A stretch of DNA of 64,000 nucleotides from Engraulis encrasicolus (taxonomy: Eukaryota > Chordata > Actinopteri > Clupeiformes > Engraulidae): NCBI RefSeq assembly GCF_034702125.1, contig NC_085880.1, forward strand, positions 9,463,177 through 9,527,176, read 5' to 3'. The notes under the pieces were generated by a model that saw only the letters and a program-made list of their open reading frames with translations, searched no databases and was not told the origin of the DNA. The position numbers were made by a program, and so were the translations under genes. Below are positions 12,208 through 21,156 of the stretch, in pieces (the stretch's first letter is position 1; each line of letters starts with the position of its first letter).

Positions 12208-12350
12208 CAATGGAAGATCTTTTAGCATTAAAAATATGTAACCATACGTGGCATTGTTCCGCTTCGAGTTAGGCCTCCTTCACCCCTGTACGTGGCATAC
12301 ATTGTCATGGTGTCATGTTAACATGTGACTTGAACATTTATTTACACATA

Positions 12351-12760
12351 GGGTCATTTCACGTGAAATCAGACATTTTGGGACCCGACCGACCCCGATT
12401 TCAATCATACTTGGTGTGCCTTTTTAGTAGCAAGGTAGCACCCCAGAACTGCATTGGTTTGAATCTGACACTAATATTAAGGGAGAAACAGACTAGGAAA
12501 GGTTCACATGTGAGGGTAGGACACTATACATTCAGCCTTGGATATATCAGTCAGTGTTAGTCACAAAAAGATGCCTGTGGTGTTGTTTGAAAGCTCTTTT
12601 CTGGCTCTACATATTACACAATCAGCTTGGAATACAACAACTCTCAGAATATGAATGATGATAAATTGAAAAATTAAAAATTGAATATCTAAAAAAGCTA
12701 TATTTTAAAATGGCCAGTTCCTTGTCCAAACGTAGCCGGCAATGTCATGAGCAACACCTC
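12351..12760. mobile_element. GGGTCATTTC-family element end
   Basis: It starts GGGTCATTTCACGTGAAATC and is the inverted counterpart of 8425-9143. The terminal motif resembles that of the fold-back at 10542. Its interior runs rightward toward the frame at 13095-13469, so that frame might belong to this element. Confidence 0.6.
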
Positions 12761-13094
12761 AAATGCTGGTGTTTGGTTTGTTATTCATTTCAGAGAGAAT
12801 TTGACTCACAAATATGGCATCATACAGACCACTTACTAATAATATGGTAATACCATAGTAGCATCACATGACAAAACAAAAACAAAACAAAAATGGTCAG
12901 TGTCCATGGTCCCAGGTTTCAGAAACTAAGGCAGATGTCCATTTATACACACCAAATGATGATATGTGATGATATGTGAACATCCATTGCCAGTTTGCCA
13001 CAACAGAGATGTACCATCATGAAGCTGAGAACCTGTTGAATCTGCAAGAACTATTACAGTTACTCAAAAACTGCACAGCTTCTGCCCATTGTCA

Positions 13095-13469
13095 ATGGAC
13101 ACAGTGGAAGTTAGGCCATTTTCAGCATTCAGAGAAGGCAGAGTTGAAAGACTGAGCTCAGTAAAGGAATGTGTTACATTTTCAAGCATCAAAGGGTATG
13201 TTGTAGCTGTATATGATGGCAACTGGTGGCTATCATGTGTTGAGGAATGTATGCCGAGCACTGGAGACGTGAAACTGAACTTCCTGCATCCTCATGGACC
13301 ATCTCCATCCTTCACTTTTCCCTTCAGACCAGATAGACTTGTCATGGATCACCAGGATGTGCTTCTGGTAGTGGAACCTGTAACTGCAACGGGACGTACT
13401 TATACATTATCTACAAAAGACACAGCTGCTGCTTCAAATGCACTGGTAGAGTACAAAATGAGAGTGTAG
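13095..13469 (+). CDS. unrecognised ORF, possible Tudor/SH3-like domain, transposon-associated
   Basis: The frame of 124 codons is counted from the first ATG and stays open upstream to about 13032, so it could be a 3' terminal exon. The protein has a conserved-looking core near residues 34-95: GYVVAVYDGNWWLSCVEE, then a DVKLNFLHPHG stretch and a later GRTYTLS. This is the pattern of a small beta-barrel of Tudor or chromo type, with aromatic residues in the expected positions. I do not recognise the family. The frame lies just inside an element end at 12351 and 300 bp before zinc-finger gene 1. Units B and C lack it, which favours a transposon-borne or stranded exon over a gene of the cluster. 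Confidence 0.4.
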   Translation: MDTVEVRPFSAFREGRVERLSSVKECVTFSSIKGYVVAVYDGNWWLSCVEECMPSTGDVKLNFLHPHGPSPSFTFPFRPDRLVMDHQDVLLVVEPVTATGRTYTLSTKDTAAASNALVEYKMRV

Positions 13470-13591
13470 CCATTATAAATAAATATCACATATTAAGTAG
13501 TGATAATCTGAAAGTAATTAGGTTACTGCTACTACATATTTAAGTCCAGATCCAATGGAGTTGTTGGAATTGTGAAATGCAAGGTTTATTG

Positions 13592-13593
<2 letters not shown>

Positions 13594-13639
<46 letters not shown>
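13594..13639. repeat. (GA)n microsatellite in the ZNF-1 intron
   Basis: About 23 GA units. The unit B counterpart (20673-20686) has only six or seven, and unit C carries a (CA)n tract at the equivalent position. Confidence 0.95.
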
Positions 13640-13643
<4 letters not shown>

Positions 13644-13703
13644 ATCAAATGTGTTGAGTGTTGACTAATCTATGCTTTTCCCCTGTCTCTGAAGGATTGA
13701 AGA

Positions 13704-13715
13704 ATGCCACAGTGA
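13704..13715 (+). other. conserved three-codon uORF, ZNF gene 1
   Basis: ATG CCA CAG TGA lies in the 5' leader, with A at -3 of the ATG, 56 nt before the main start. The same uORF is present in gene 2 (21089-21100) and gene 3 (27935-27946). It begins a few bases after the inferred acceptor (AG at 13693-13694), so it should be in the mature transcript. Confidence 0.5.
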
Positions 13716-13771
13716 CCGGCAGAGAAGGCCAGACCCCATAAAGAAACCAGTTAAACATCAATTGTTCATCA

Positions 13772-15037
13772 ATGGAGGCTCTTGATCAGTCTGAGCACTT
13801 GGCATCGCCCCATAATGTGAAGAAGGAAGACTGGGACAACATGGGTAGCACAGACTCCGAAGCAGAATTATCCATGCCGGGGCCTATCAAATTAGAGTCT
13901 GATATAAGTTTTTTCTTTTCGGATCAGAACTTACACAGAAAAGGTACTGGTTGTAGTATTGGTAGTGCTGAAAATGAATATAATCATTTTGACATTAAAA
14001 CTGAGATAAAGTCAGAGCTGACCATAGACGAGTATGAGCCTTCAGAACTTGCCAGATGGTTTATGGACCCCCTAGAGGACAATGCTACACCTAAAGAGGA
14101 AAGTGATGTGGTCAACATCAGCATCAGTGATGTTCAGAAGGATGCAGAGGCCAGTATGAATAAACAGAGTCTGGAGGAAACACGGGGAGTGAAATGTGAC
14201 AGTGAAGGGCTGATACTGACTGAACCAGAGAAGTCACACCAAGATGGGCGTGTTTGCCATGTCCTGAGATACAGCTCCACAGCACAAAGTCCTGCAGGAG
14301 ATGTTGATCAAACAGACCCACTACCTGAACTCTGTTCCTCTCTCCAAGAGGAGAGTGATGAGGTCAGCCTCAGCAGCAGTGATGTTCAGGAGGATGGAGA
14401 GGACAGTGATAATATAGAGGGTCTGGAGAAAACACAGGGAGCTGAGTGTGACAGTGAAGGGCTGATACGGATCTCCAAAAGTAAAAGCACTGACAGGGAC
14501 AAAGGGGATTATACCTGCTCAACCTGCGGAAAAGCGTTCAACTGCAGTTCTAGCTTATGTAGACACAGGAAGTTGCACACAGGAGAGAAGCCACACGTCT
14601 GCCATCTGTGTGGAGTAAGCTTCTCCCGCAAATACCACCTTGACAGGCACATGCAGATTCACACTGGCAAGGTGAAAATTCGCAGCAGAAGGGACAGAGA
14701 GCGAAGCTATTCGTGTGACTTGTGTGAGAAGAGCTTCTATCACATCGATACGTTGCAGGAGCATCGAAAAAGGCATTCGGAGTTCCGGCCCTTCAAGTGT
14801 GACCAGTGCAACAAGGACTTCAAAGTTAACTCAGACTTCCTGAAACACCAACAGACGCACACGGGTTTGAAGCCACACGTGTGCAAAGATTGTGGACAGG
14901 GCTTCACCAGGGCGCACAGCCTTCACAAACATCTGCGTGCACATACTGGAGAGATGCCTTTCAGTTGCTCTCACTGCCAAAAGAAATTTCGGACAAGATG
15001 GGGACTGACATGTCACCTGAAAAAATGCACAGATTAA
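13772..15037 (+). CDS. C2H2 zinc-finger protein, tandem copy 1 (6 fingers)
   Basis: A protein of 421 residues from one exon, presumably a nuclear DNA-binding regulator. Residues 1-246 are acidic, with psi-K-x-E motifs (IKLE, IKTE, IKSE) that fit SUMO attachment, and no KRAB, SCAN or BTB domain. Fingers begin at residue 247 (YTCSTCGKAF) and run to 418. Five are C2H2; the sixth ends CHLKKC, so its last ligand is Cys (C2HC). The ATG at 13772 is chosen because the frame upstream has a TAA in the same exon and copy 3 also closes there. The inferred 3' splice site is TTTCCCCTGTCTCTGAAG, ending at 13694. Compared with copies 2 and 3, a TAA after KKCTD removes a seventh finger. The N-terminal half is about 98% identical at DNA level to copy 2, whereas the fingers are strongly diverged. 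Confidence 0.9.
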   Translation: MEALDQSEHLASPHNVKKEDWDNMGSTDSEAELSMPGPIKLESDISFFFSDQNLHRKGTGCSIGSAENEYNHFDIKTEIKSELTIDEYEPSELARWFMDPLEDNATPKEESDVVNISISDVQKDAEASMNKQSLEETRGVKCDSEGLILTEPEKSHQDGRVCHVLRYSSTAQSPAGDVDQTDPLPELCSSLQEESDEVSLSSSDVQEDGEDSDNIEGLEKTQGAECDSEGLIRISKSKSTDRDKGDYTCSTCGKAFNCSSSLCRHRKLHTGEKPHVCHLCGVSFSRKYHLDRHMQIHTGKVKIRSRRDRERSYSCDLCEKSFYHIDTLQEHRKRHSEFRPFKCDQCNKDFKVNSDFLKHQQTHTGLKPHVCKDCGQGFTRAHSLHKHLRAHTGEMPFSCSHCQKKFRTRWGLTCHLKKCTD

Positions 15038-15178
15038 CAACTTCTTCATGTAGGCCTACCTGTAGACACAGGACGGAAACCCCACAGCTGTCCACACTGC
15101 CCAAAAAGATGTAGGTGGGAAAATGAACTAAAAAAGCAGATGGAAAAATGTTTCAAACAACATTTAAATGAGTGATGA
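15038..15178 (+). pseudogene. decayed seventh finger of ZNF copy 1
   Basis: Downstream of the TAA the DNA still aligns with the last finger of copies 2 and 3 (ACGGAAACCCCACAGCTGTC then CACACTGCCCAAAAAGAT) and even with their natural stop region (TTTAAATGAGTGATG). It is now out of frame and carries substitutions such as CGTCAC to AAGCAG. This indicates recent truncation of copy 1. Confidence 0.8.
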
Positions 15179-15530
15179 GGTTTTGTTGTATTGGGGGTTT
15201 TTTTTACCAAAAAGTTTTCAATGATAAGAGCTGTAATGATGCTTACACGTTGAATCCGTTGTCCTGTCGTGAATATAGTGGTATAATTGGTCATAGAAGA
15301 ACATGGTAAATGATAAACTTGTTTAAGTTATCCTGCAGAAACTTGTAAACTTGCAATAGATAACATACAGTAGGCTGATTATGAATATTAAGGACCGCAA
15401 GCTCTTTTTTAAATCTCCTGGTTAATGTCACCTGGAGTGCCTCCAAATTACGCTTTGGTAAACCTTTCACATCCCTCGGGTTCTCTCACCACGGCAGACA
15501 TTGCACATTTCAACTGTTGTTTTAATTTCA

Positions 15531-15687
15531 GATTATGGATGTACGACTGCAGATGTATGGGCATAGTGTGAGGACATCAAATGGTGTGTAAGAGAAAATA
15601 AGAGACAGAAGGTTGTTAAACACTCAAAATGCAGGGACTGACATGGCATGGCAAAAGAAGAAATGTACAGATGAGCAACCTCTTCAT
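15531..15687 (+). pseudogene. ZNF remnant, upstream half, unit B
   Basis: GGACTGACATGGCATGGCAA, followed by AAATGTACAGATGAGCAACC, matches the sixth-finger/linker region of the intact genes (GGACTGACCTGTCACATG and onward). Bases 15531-15630 match 26767-26866 in front of another remnant. It stops exactly at a hAT insertion (CTCTTCAT then CAGTGTTGGG). Confidence 0.75.
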
Positions 15688-16638
15688 CAGTGTTGGGAGT
15701 AACTAGTTACATAAGTAATTAAATACTGTAATGCTTTACTTTTTGCTGTAACTAAGTAATGTAAGGCATTACAGGGAGGAAAAGCTGTAATATTTACTAG
15801 TTACAAATGCAAGGTGGGGTTGCAGGTTATGACATCACGTTGGGGTAACTCCCCCAGGATTCTAAGGTTCTACATAGACTCCTATGAGCCTGCGGAACCC
15901 CCAACGTGATGTCATAATAGTACATTTTCTTAAAATGGTTAACCTGCAACCCCACCTTTAAGTTACAATTTATTTTACTGTAACTTGGATTTTGATGTTT
16001 TTCAGTGTGGTGGGTCTGAAGCCATTCCTGAACCTGCTACTTTTTAGTCTGCATGCTGCCGAAGCACCTCCTGGATAGGAGGTGAAATAGCCATGACTCA
16101 TGAGCTACATTTACACTGTAAATTGCGAGACCATATTCAGATATTTTGGCGAGAGTAACTAAAGTAATTTTAATGCCTTACATCAGGGGCCCCCAAACTA
16201 AGGCCCGGGGGCCGGATGCGGCCCGCCAGACCCCTTCGACCGGCCCTCTACCTCTCTGCATCTCACCATTTGAACTGGCCAAAAGAAGCAATCCTCACAG
16301 AAAAAAAGATCAAATACATTTTATAAATATTTTATTTTCTTTATCAACAGGCCTTCCTACAGTTTAATTTTCACTAACTTTGTGTGAATCACCAGAAGTT
16401 TCTTGTCTTGATAGTTTCTCATCTCACTGTAATGTAAACAGGCCTGCCATTTCTATTGTATCACTCCTAAATGGTCAATCACCATATTTTTCTAACCTTT
16501 CCTTGCTATTGTTATATGGTTATTAGAAATTAAAAGTAATACCTGTTATATTTCAAATTGAAAAATGTGAAGTATTCACTCACTTCTTTTGCAAATCACT
16601 TGTAATGATGAACTATTTTGTGCTAGAAATTATGAATG
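15688..16638. mobile_element. left ends of two nested hAT elements (unit B copy)
   Basis: The outer element starts CAGTGTTGGGAGTAAC at 15688 after CTCTTCAT (15680-15687). Inside it, a second hAT starts CAGGGGCCCCCAAACT at 16184 after CCTTACAT (16176-16183). Both 8-mers recur beside the right ends in unit A (7230-7237 and 7116-7123). A palindromic 148-bp MITE also sits at 15811-15958, with ends AAGGTGGGGTTGCAGGTTA and its complement. Confidence 0.8.
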
Positions 16639-18012
16639 AAGGAAGCGAAGCACTCTTCAGATTTTTCTCTGTCTATTCATCTACGAACGTTTCGGGCAGA
16701 GCCCTTCTTCAGAGTGTAATGGCGATTGCCGTGCTGGAAATTATGGCTATAACAGGCAGTGGCCTAGTATACAGCCCACATGATTAATCCCAGCCCCTGA
16801 TCACAGTCAGGAACACGTCAGGGAAAAAAAAGTTGCATTAAGCAGACGCAAACATTCATATAGGCTATAGGCTACATGATGTTGAAATTATATCAAATTA
16901 ATAATAAAATGTGAAGAAGATTAAGGACCACTTTGTGTGGACTGTGGAGGCCTATGTGCGTGTGCGTGCGTGTGGCGAGTTATATTAGTCATTCACCCTC
17001 CGTTACAGAAGGTGGCGATATGCACCATATGTTTGCCAATATAGCCAAGCCCCAGCTGTTAGCTCCACCTTTGACTAAACCGTGCAGCTGCTAGTCTACC
17101 CTCTCTGGTAACAACAAGACGTAAAAAGGGACAATGTAAAACATTAAGACAATGCAAAAGTAATAATCAAGTTATTTAAAAGCTGTGTCTGATGGACACG
17201 TGGGCTCCTATGGACCAATTGAAGTGAGCACGATTAGTGGAGCAACACGAAAGTTTTGGTGAGTTTTAACGTCAGAACAACTTAACGGTGTACTTTCTGT
17301 GTAACAACAGGGTAAAGAAAGACATTACATGGTATCTGATGGGTAAAAGGGGATTATTACAAAATACCATGTTATACACATATCCCAAGAATTACTATGA
17401 AACTACTGGGTATTTTCTAACCATCTAATAATCAAACTTCTCTCTGTTACCCTGCTGTTATCCCATTAATGGTATTTACTTTGTTAGGCTACCCCCTTTT
17501 TACCCTGTACCATGTAACTATTCTCTGTTACCCTGTTTTTACCCAGAAAGTACACAGTAATTAACTGTACCGTAAAGTAAAGCGTTACCTAAACCTTTGC
17601 TAGTCTGTTTCTCTCTTAATATCGGTGTCAGATTCACACAGTTCTGGGGTGCTACCATGCTTCTAAACAGACACACCAGTATGATTGAAATCTGTTTCGG
17701 TCGGGTCCCAACGTGTCTGATTTCATGTGAAATGACCCAATATCATAAAATGGCCATAATGCAGTGAGTTTCCTGTGGTGTGACTTCATTTTCCTGCGGT
17801 GTGACATGCCTCAATTTTGATGCAGGCCACATTTTCAAACAAAATGGAATAAATAAGGCCAAATTCCACGGACCACTAAGTGCTTTATTTTTTCCTTTAT
17901 TCTCAGTATGCAGGCCTTTGATAGGACTCTTTCTTTGTTCTGACCTGTACCAGTTAACACCTCAAGGAGAGGGGGTGAGGGGGCCTGGAGACAAGGGCCC
18001 TTGTGCCTATGG
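16639..18012. repeat. unit B segment duplicated from unit A (6901-10131)
   Basis: It is collinear with unit A but shorter. It lacks 7075-7302 and about 7751-8652, the (TG)n and the 9471 MITE. It contains the left-truncated 353-bp MITE family member (17282-17592) and the ACAGTTCTGGGGTGCTACC block. No gene is present. Confidence 0.8.
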
Positions 18013-20487
18013 CAGGGGTGGGGAACCTATGTCTTGAGGGCCGTTTAGGGCCCTTGAGTCCGTTTTATCCGGCCCCCGACACAACTTAATATTATGCAGT
18101 GACGAGGTTCCTCGTCGTTAATCGAGCCCCTCAGGCCCCCTAAGTGGGGTGGCTCGATGCCCGATCCTGTTGCCGCGTTTTGGAAGAATTTCAGCCCACA
18201 CAGTGTTTCAGCAGTCGTTGTTATTGAGTTTATTGTCTTCAAAGAACTTGCTAACAGCCACCAGCGTACCAAGAGTGAAGAGTTGGCCAACCCGAGAACA
18301 GCTTGCTTCAGATGCGTGAATTATCGTTCGCAAAGTGATCTGAAGTCCAGTTGGCAAAGTGCCCACAATATAAACTTACCCTAAGGAATCCCCGAAACTA
18401 TGACGTCTTGGGGTAATTACCAGAGAGAGTTTATTTCTGTAATTACGAAAGTTCACAATGGAAGATTTCCGTCCTATCTTTTAGCATTAAAAATATGTAA
18501 CCATGTATGATACGTGGCACTGTTCCGCCTCGAGTTAGGCCTTCACCCCTGGTACGTGGCATACATTGTCATGGTGTCATGTTAACATGTGACTTGAACA
18601 TTTGCACATACCAACAACATACAATCCACAGTGAACTACATGGACCGGCACCCTACATGGACCGGCACCCGTGCAAGTATGAGCATATGTCCTATACGCG
18701 TGTGCATGTGGTCTTGTGATCCTCTCTCCCTGTATCATTGATACTAATAGTGAACTAACTATTATTCTATTAGTCCTTGATGTTTGTGGACCCACAGTGG
18801 TCAAGAAACACTAATACTCATGATTCCTTAGGTGCTGGTGCTATCTAAGGCAGATATAGCTATCTGTACCCTCTCCCCGCAGCAGCTCTTAGGCCCTGCG
18901 GTCCCCCAGGGGACCCATAGTAGTTCATGGAGGGGAGACAGCCAGTCGACAGGCCAGACAGTTGTTTGATAAACAGGTCCTATTCTAAGCATAACCGTAT
19001 ACTCTGGAATGCTGGTATGAGCACCCAGTCTGGAAAGTATCCTTAAGTTCACAACTACATAGGCGACCCAGGGCCTGCTCAAAACCACAAATGAAAGTTT
19101 CCTTTAGGCCCCTCGGAGCCACATACTCATCCAACACATATGCCTGCTTACTACTTTATTATGTTTTTTGTCTTTGAGCATCACCTAAAATCTACCACAT
19201 TAACCAACAACATTTTGAATAATGTATGAAGGATGGCATGATTGCACAAATATAAACGTTATATTAAGATATGTGAATGTGAAGAAAACTCAAGACAGTA
19301 ATATTAACTACAAGTTCAATTTCGTAACACAAATTGCGTCCTGTGGGGTGACATGTAGGCCTATGTCAATGTTTGTGAACGGGCAGCTGCAAGGTCAACT
19401 ACAAGGGTATTAAAGACCAGTCCTTGACCTAACCAGTCAGTGAGTGCGTTCCAATATGCGACCTTGCCTCCTCCACTTGTGCTTGTCTCCTGGCCCGGGG
19501 AGAAAATGATAATGTTTCCCAGCTGTCAGCCTAGCCACAACAACTTTTGAGGGACTGTTTTTCATTCACCATCCCAATTGCAAATGAGAAGAAGGCTTTA
19601 CAATTGAGCTTTTGCAAGATATTGAAATATAATGCTATTGTCAGTGATGTCATCATGACATATTACTTCCTGGTACGAGGCCACAAGCACAAGTGGAGGA
19701 GGCAAGGTCGCATATTGGAATGCTCTCAGTACCTCAGTTATTGGAGAGTGCTGTGGAAGTTTAAGGTGACTATTAACCTCTTAATATGTCTTCATATTGC
19801 AATATTTCTGTCACACAATGCTTAGGTTCATTTTATGGTGTCCTGTGGTGTGACTGCTCTTATAGAAGGAAAAAAAAGTTTTTTATAAATGAAAACACAT
19901 ATTAAGATTAAACACAATATCTATTTTCTATTTTTTTTCCAATGTTTTCCATCATTTTTTTCAGGAATTGGAATAACTTTTTTTTTTTTAATTGTCTTAC
20001 GCCCCTAAACGTCAACCACCCATATATGTTGAGCACTTTGCCACTCGAACTTCAGATCACTTTGCGAACGATACATCACGCATCCGAAGCAAGCTGTTCT
20101 CGCGTTGGCCAACTCTTCGCTCTTGGTACGCTGGTGCTGTTAGCGAGTTCCTTGCGGTAATAAACTCAACATCAACGACTGCTTCTACACTGTGTGGGCT
20201 GAAATTCGCAGCGGCGACGGGACTGGGCCTCAAGCCAGTTCACTCAGGGCGTCTGAGGGGCTTGATTAACGGTGAAAATCCGCTTCATTACATTTTCAAT
20301 ACAATTATGTTATATTCAGGGGACATAGAGAAGGTGGGGTCTGTTTTAAAGGTGGCTGCCTCCAATATAGGCCTAAAGTGCGGGGGGAAATCCTAGTTTG
20401 AGTTCATAGTACGGCCCTCGGAGGACTTTTACGTTCCTTGGAGGAATTTGAAGTGGCCCTTCAATTGAAAAAGGTTCCCCACCCCTG
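18013..20487. mobile_element. 2.5-kb hAT element with arms of about 350-450 bp, TSD GCCTATGG/A
   Basis: The termini are CAGGGGTGGGGAACCT and AGGTTCCCCACCCCTG, flanked by GCCTATGG (18005-18012) and GCCTATGA (20488-20495). Behind the termini the arms (18013-18375 and about 20030-20487) are diverged inverted copies, for example TTGGCAAAGTGC against GCACTTTGCCA. The interior carries the MITE at 19442-19727 and no intact transposase. A frame at 19992-20396 is only the right arm. Confidence 0.85.
19442..19727. mobile_element. 286-bp MITE, TSD AGT (GAGTGCGT family)
   Basis: The ends are GAGTGCGTTCCAATATGCG and CGCATATTGGAATGCTCTC. The 3-bp duplication AGT lies at 19439-19441 and 19728-19730. Sister copies at 24257-24552 (CAT) and 24927-25208 (TGT) also have 3-bp duplications, which fits PIF/Harbinger- or CACTA-type elements rather than hAT. 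Confidence 0.85.
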
Positions 20488-20713
20488 GCCTATGACCTCG
20501 TCTCTCTCTCTCAAGTCAATAAACCTTGCATTTCTGAATTCCAACTATACTCCACGGGATTTGGTCACATATTAAGTAGTGATAATCTGAAAGTAATTAG
20601 GTTACTGCTACTACATATTTAAGTCCAGATCCAATGGAGTAGTTGGAATTGTGAAATGCGAGGTTTATTGGCGAGAGAGAGAGAGAATCAAATGTGTTGA
20701 GTGTTGACTAATC

Positions 20714-21047
20714 CAGTGGTTCTTACACGTAACCTGGGGTGCGGGCACCCCCTGGGGGTGCGCCAGAGATTTCAGGGAGTGCACGGAATTTAGTTTGTAT
20801 TGAGGTTGTGACCAAAATTCCTCTTCCAAATATTATAATTAGGCCAAATCAAGACAAAATTAAAACATGTTTTGGTCCCCATGTCAAGTCATTAAAGTAT
20901 TGATTAATGTCTAAAGCAAGAATCATGGTAATTAATCAAGTAAATCATTTTTTAGTGCGTATACACAGAGGTTTGGGCTGGGGGTGCCCAGCTTCTCTTG
21001 GGCTCAGGTTAGGGGGTGCTTCAAGAAAAAAAGGTTAAGAACCACTG
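20714..21047. mobile_element. hAT MITE beside the ZNF-2 splice acceptor, TSD GACTAATC
   Basis: The ends are CAGTGGTTCTTA and TAAGAACCACTG, with exact 8-bp copies GACTAATC at 20706-20713 and 21048-21055. Copies 1 and 3 of the gene keep the empty site (TTGACTAATCTATGC). The duplicated 8-mer contains CTAAT, a good branch-point match, so the insertion duplicated rather than destroyed it. Confidence 0.92.
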
Positions 21048-21088
21048 GACTAATCTATGCTTTTCCCCTGTCTCTGAAGGATTGAAGA

Positions 21089-21100
21089 ATGCCACAGTGA
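21089..21100 (+). other. conserved three-codon uORF, ZNF gene 2
   Basis: ATG CCA CAG TGA occupies the same position relative to the main ATG as in copies 1 and 3. It is out of frame with the main protein. Confidence 0.5.
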
Positions 21101-21156
21101 CAGGAAGAGAAGGCCAGACCCCAAAAAGAAACCAGTTAAACATCAATTGTGCATCA

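Noticed and set aside
11145..12228. Several frames of 60-96 codons on both strands
   Set aside because: They all lie in the arms of the fold-back element at 10542-12207 and mirror each other.
19992..20396. 134-codon + frame
   Set aside because: It is the right arm of the hAT element 18013-20487. Parallel frames in the left arms (10126-10362, 18045-18290) confirm a repeat origin.
21016..21156. Upstream extension of ZNF copy 2 (47 extra codons)
   Set aside because: It begins in the hAT insertion and crosses the splice acceptor. The equivalent stretch in copies 1 and 3 contains stops, so it is not part of the protein.
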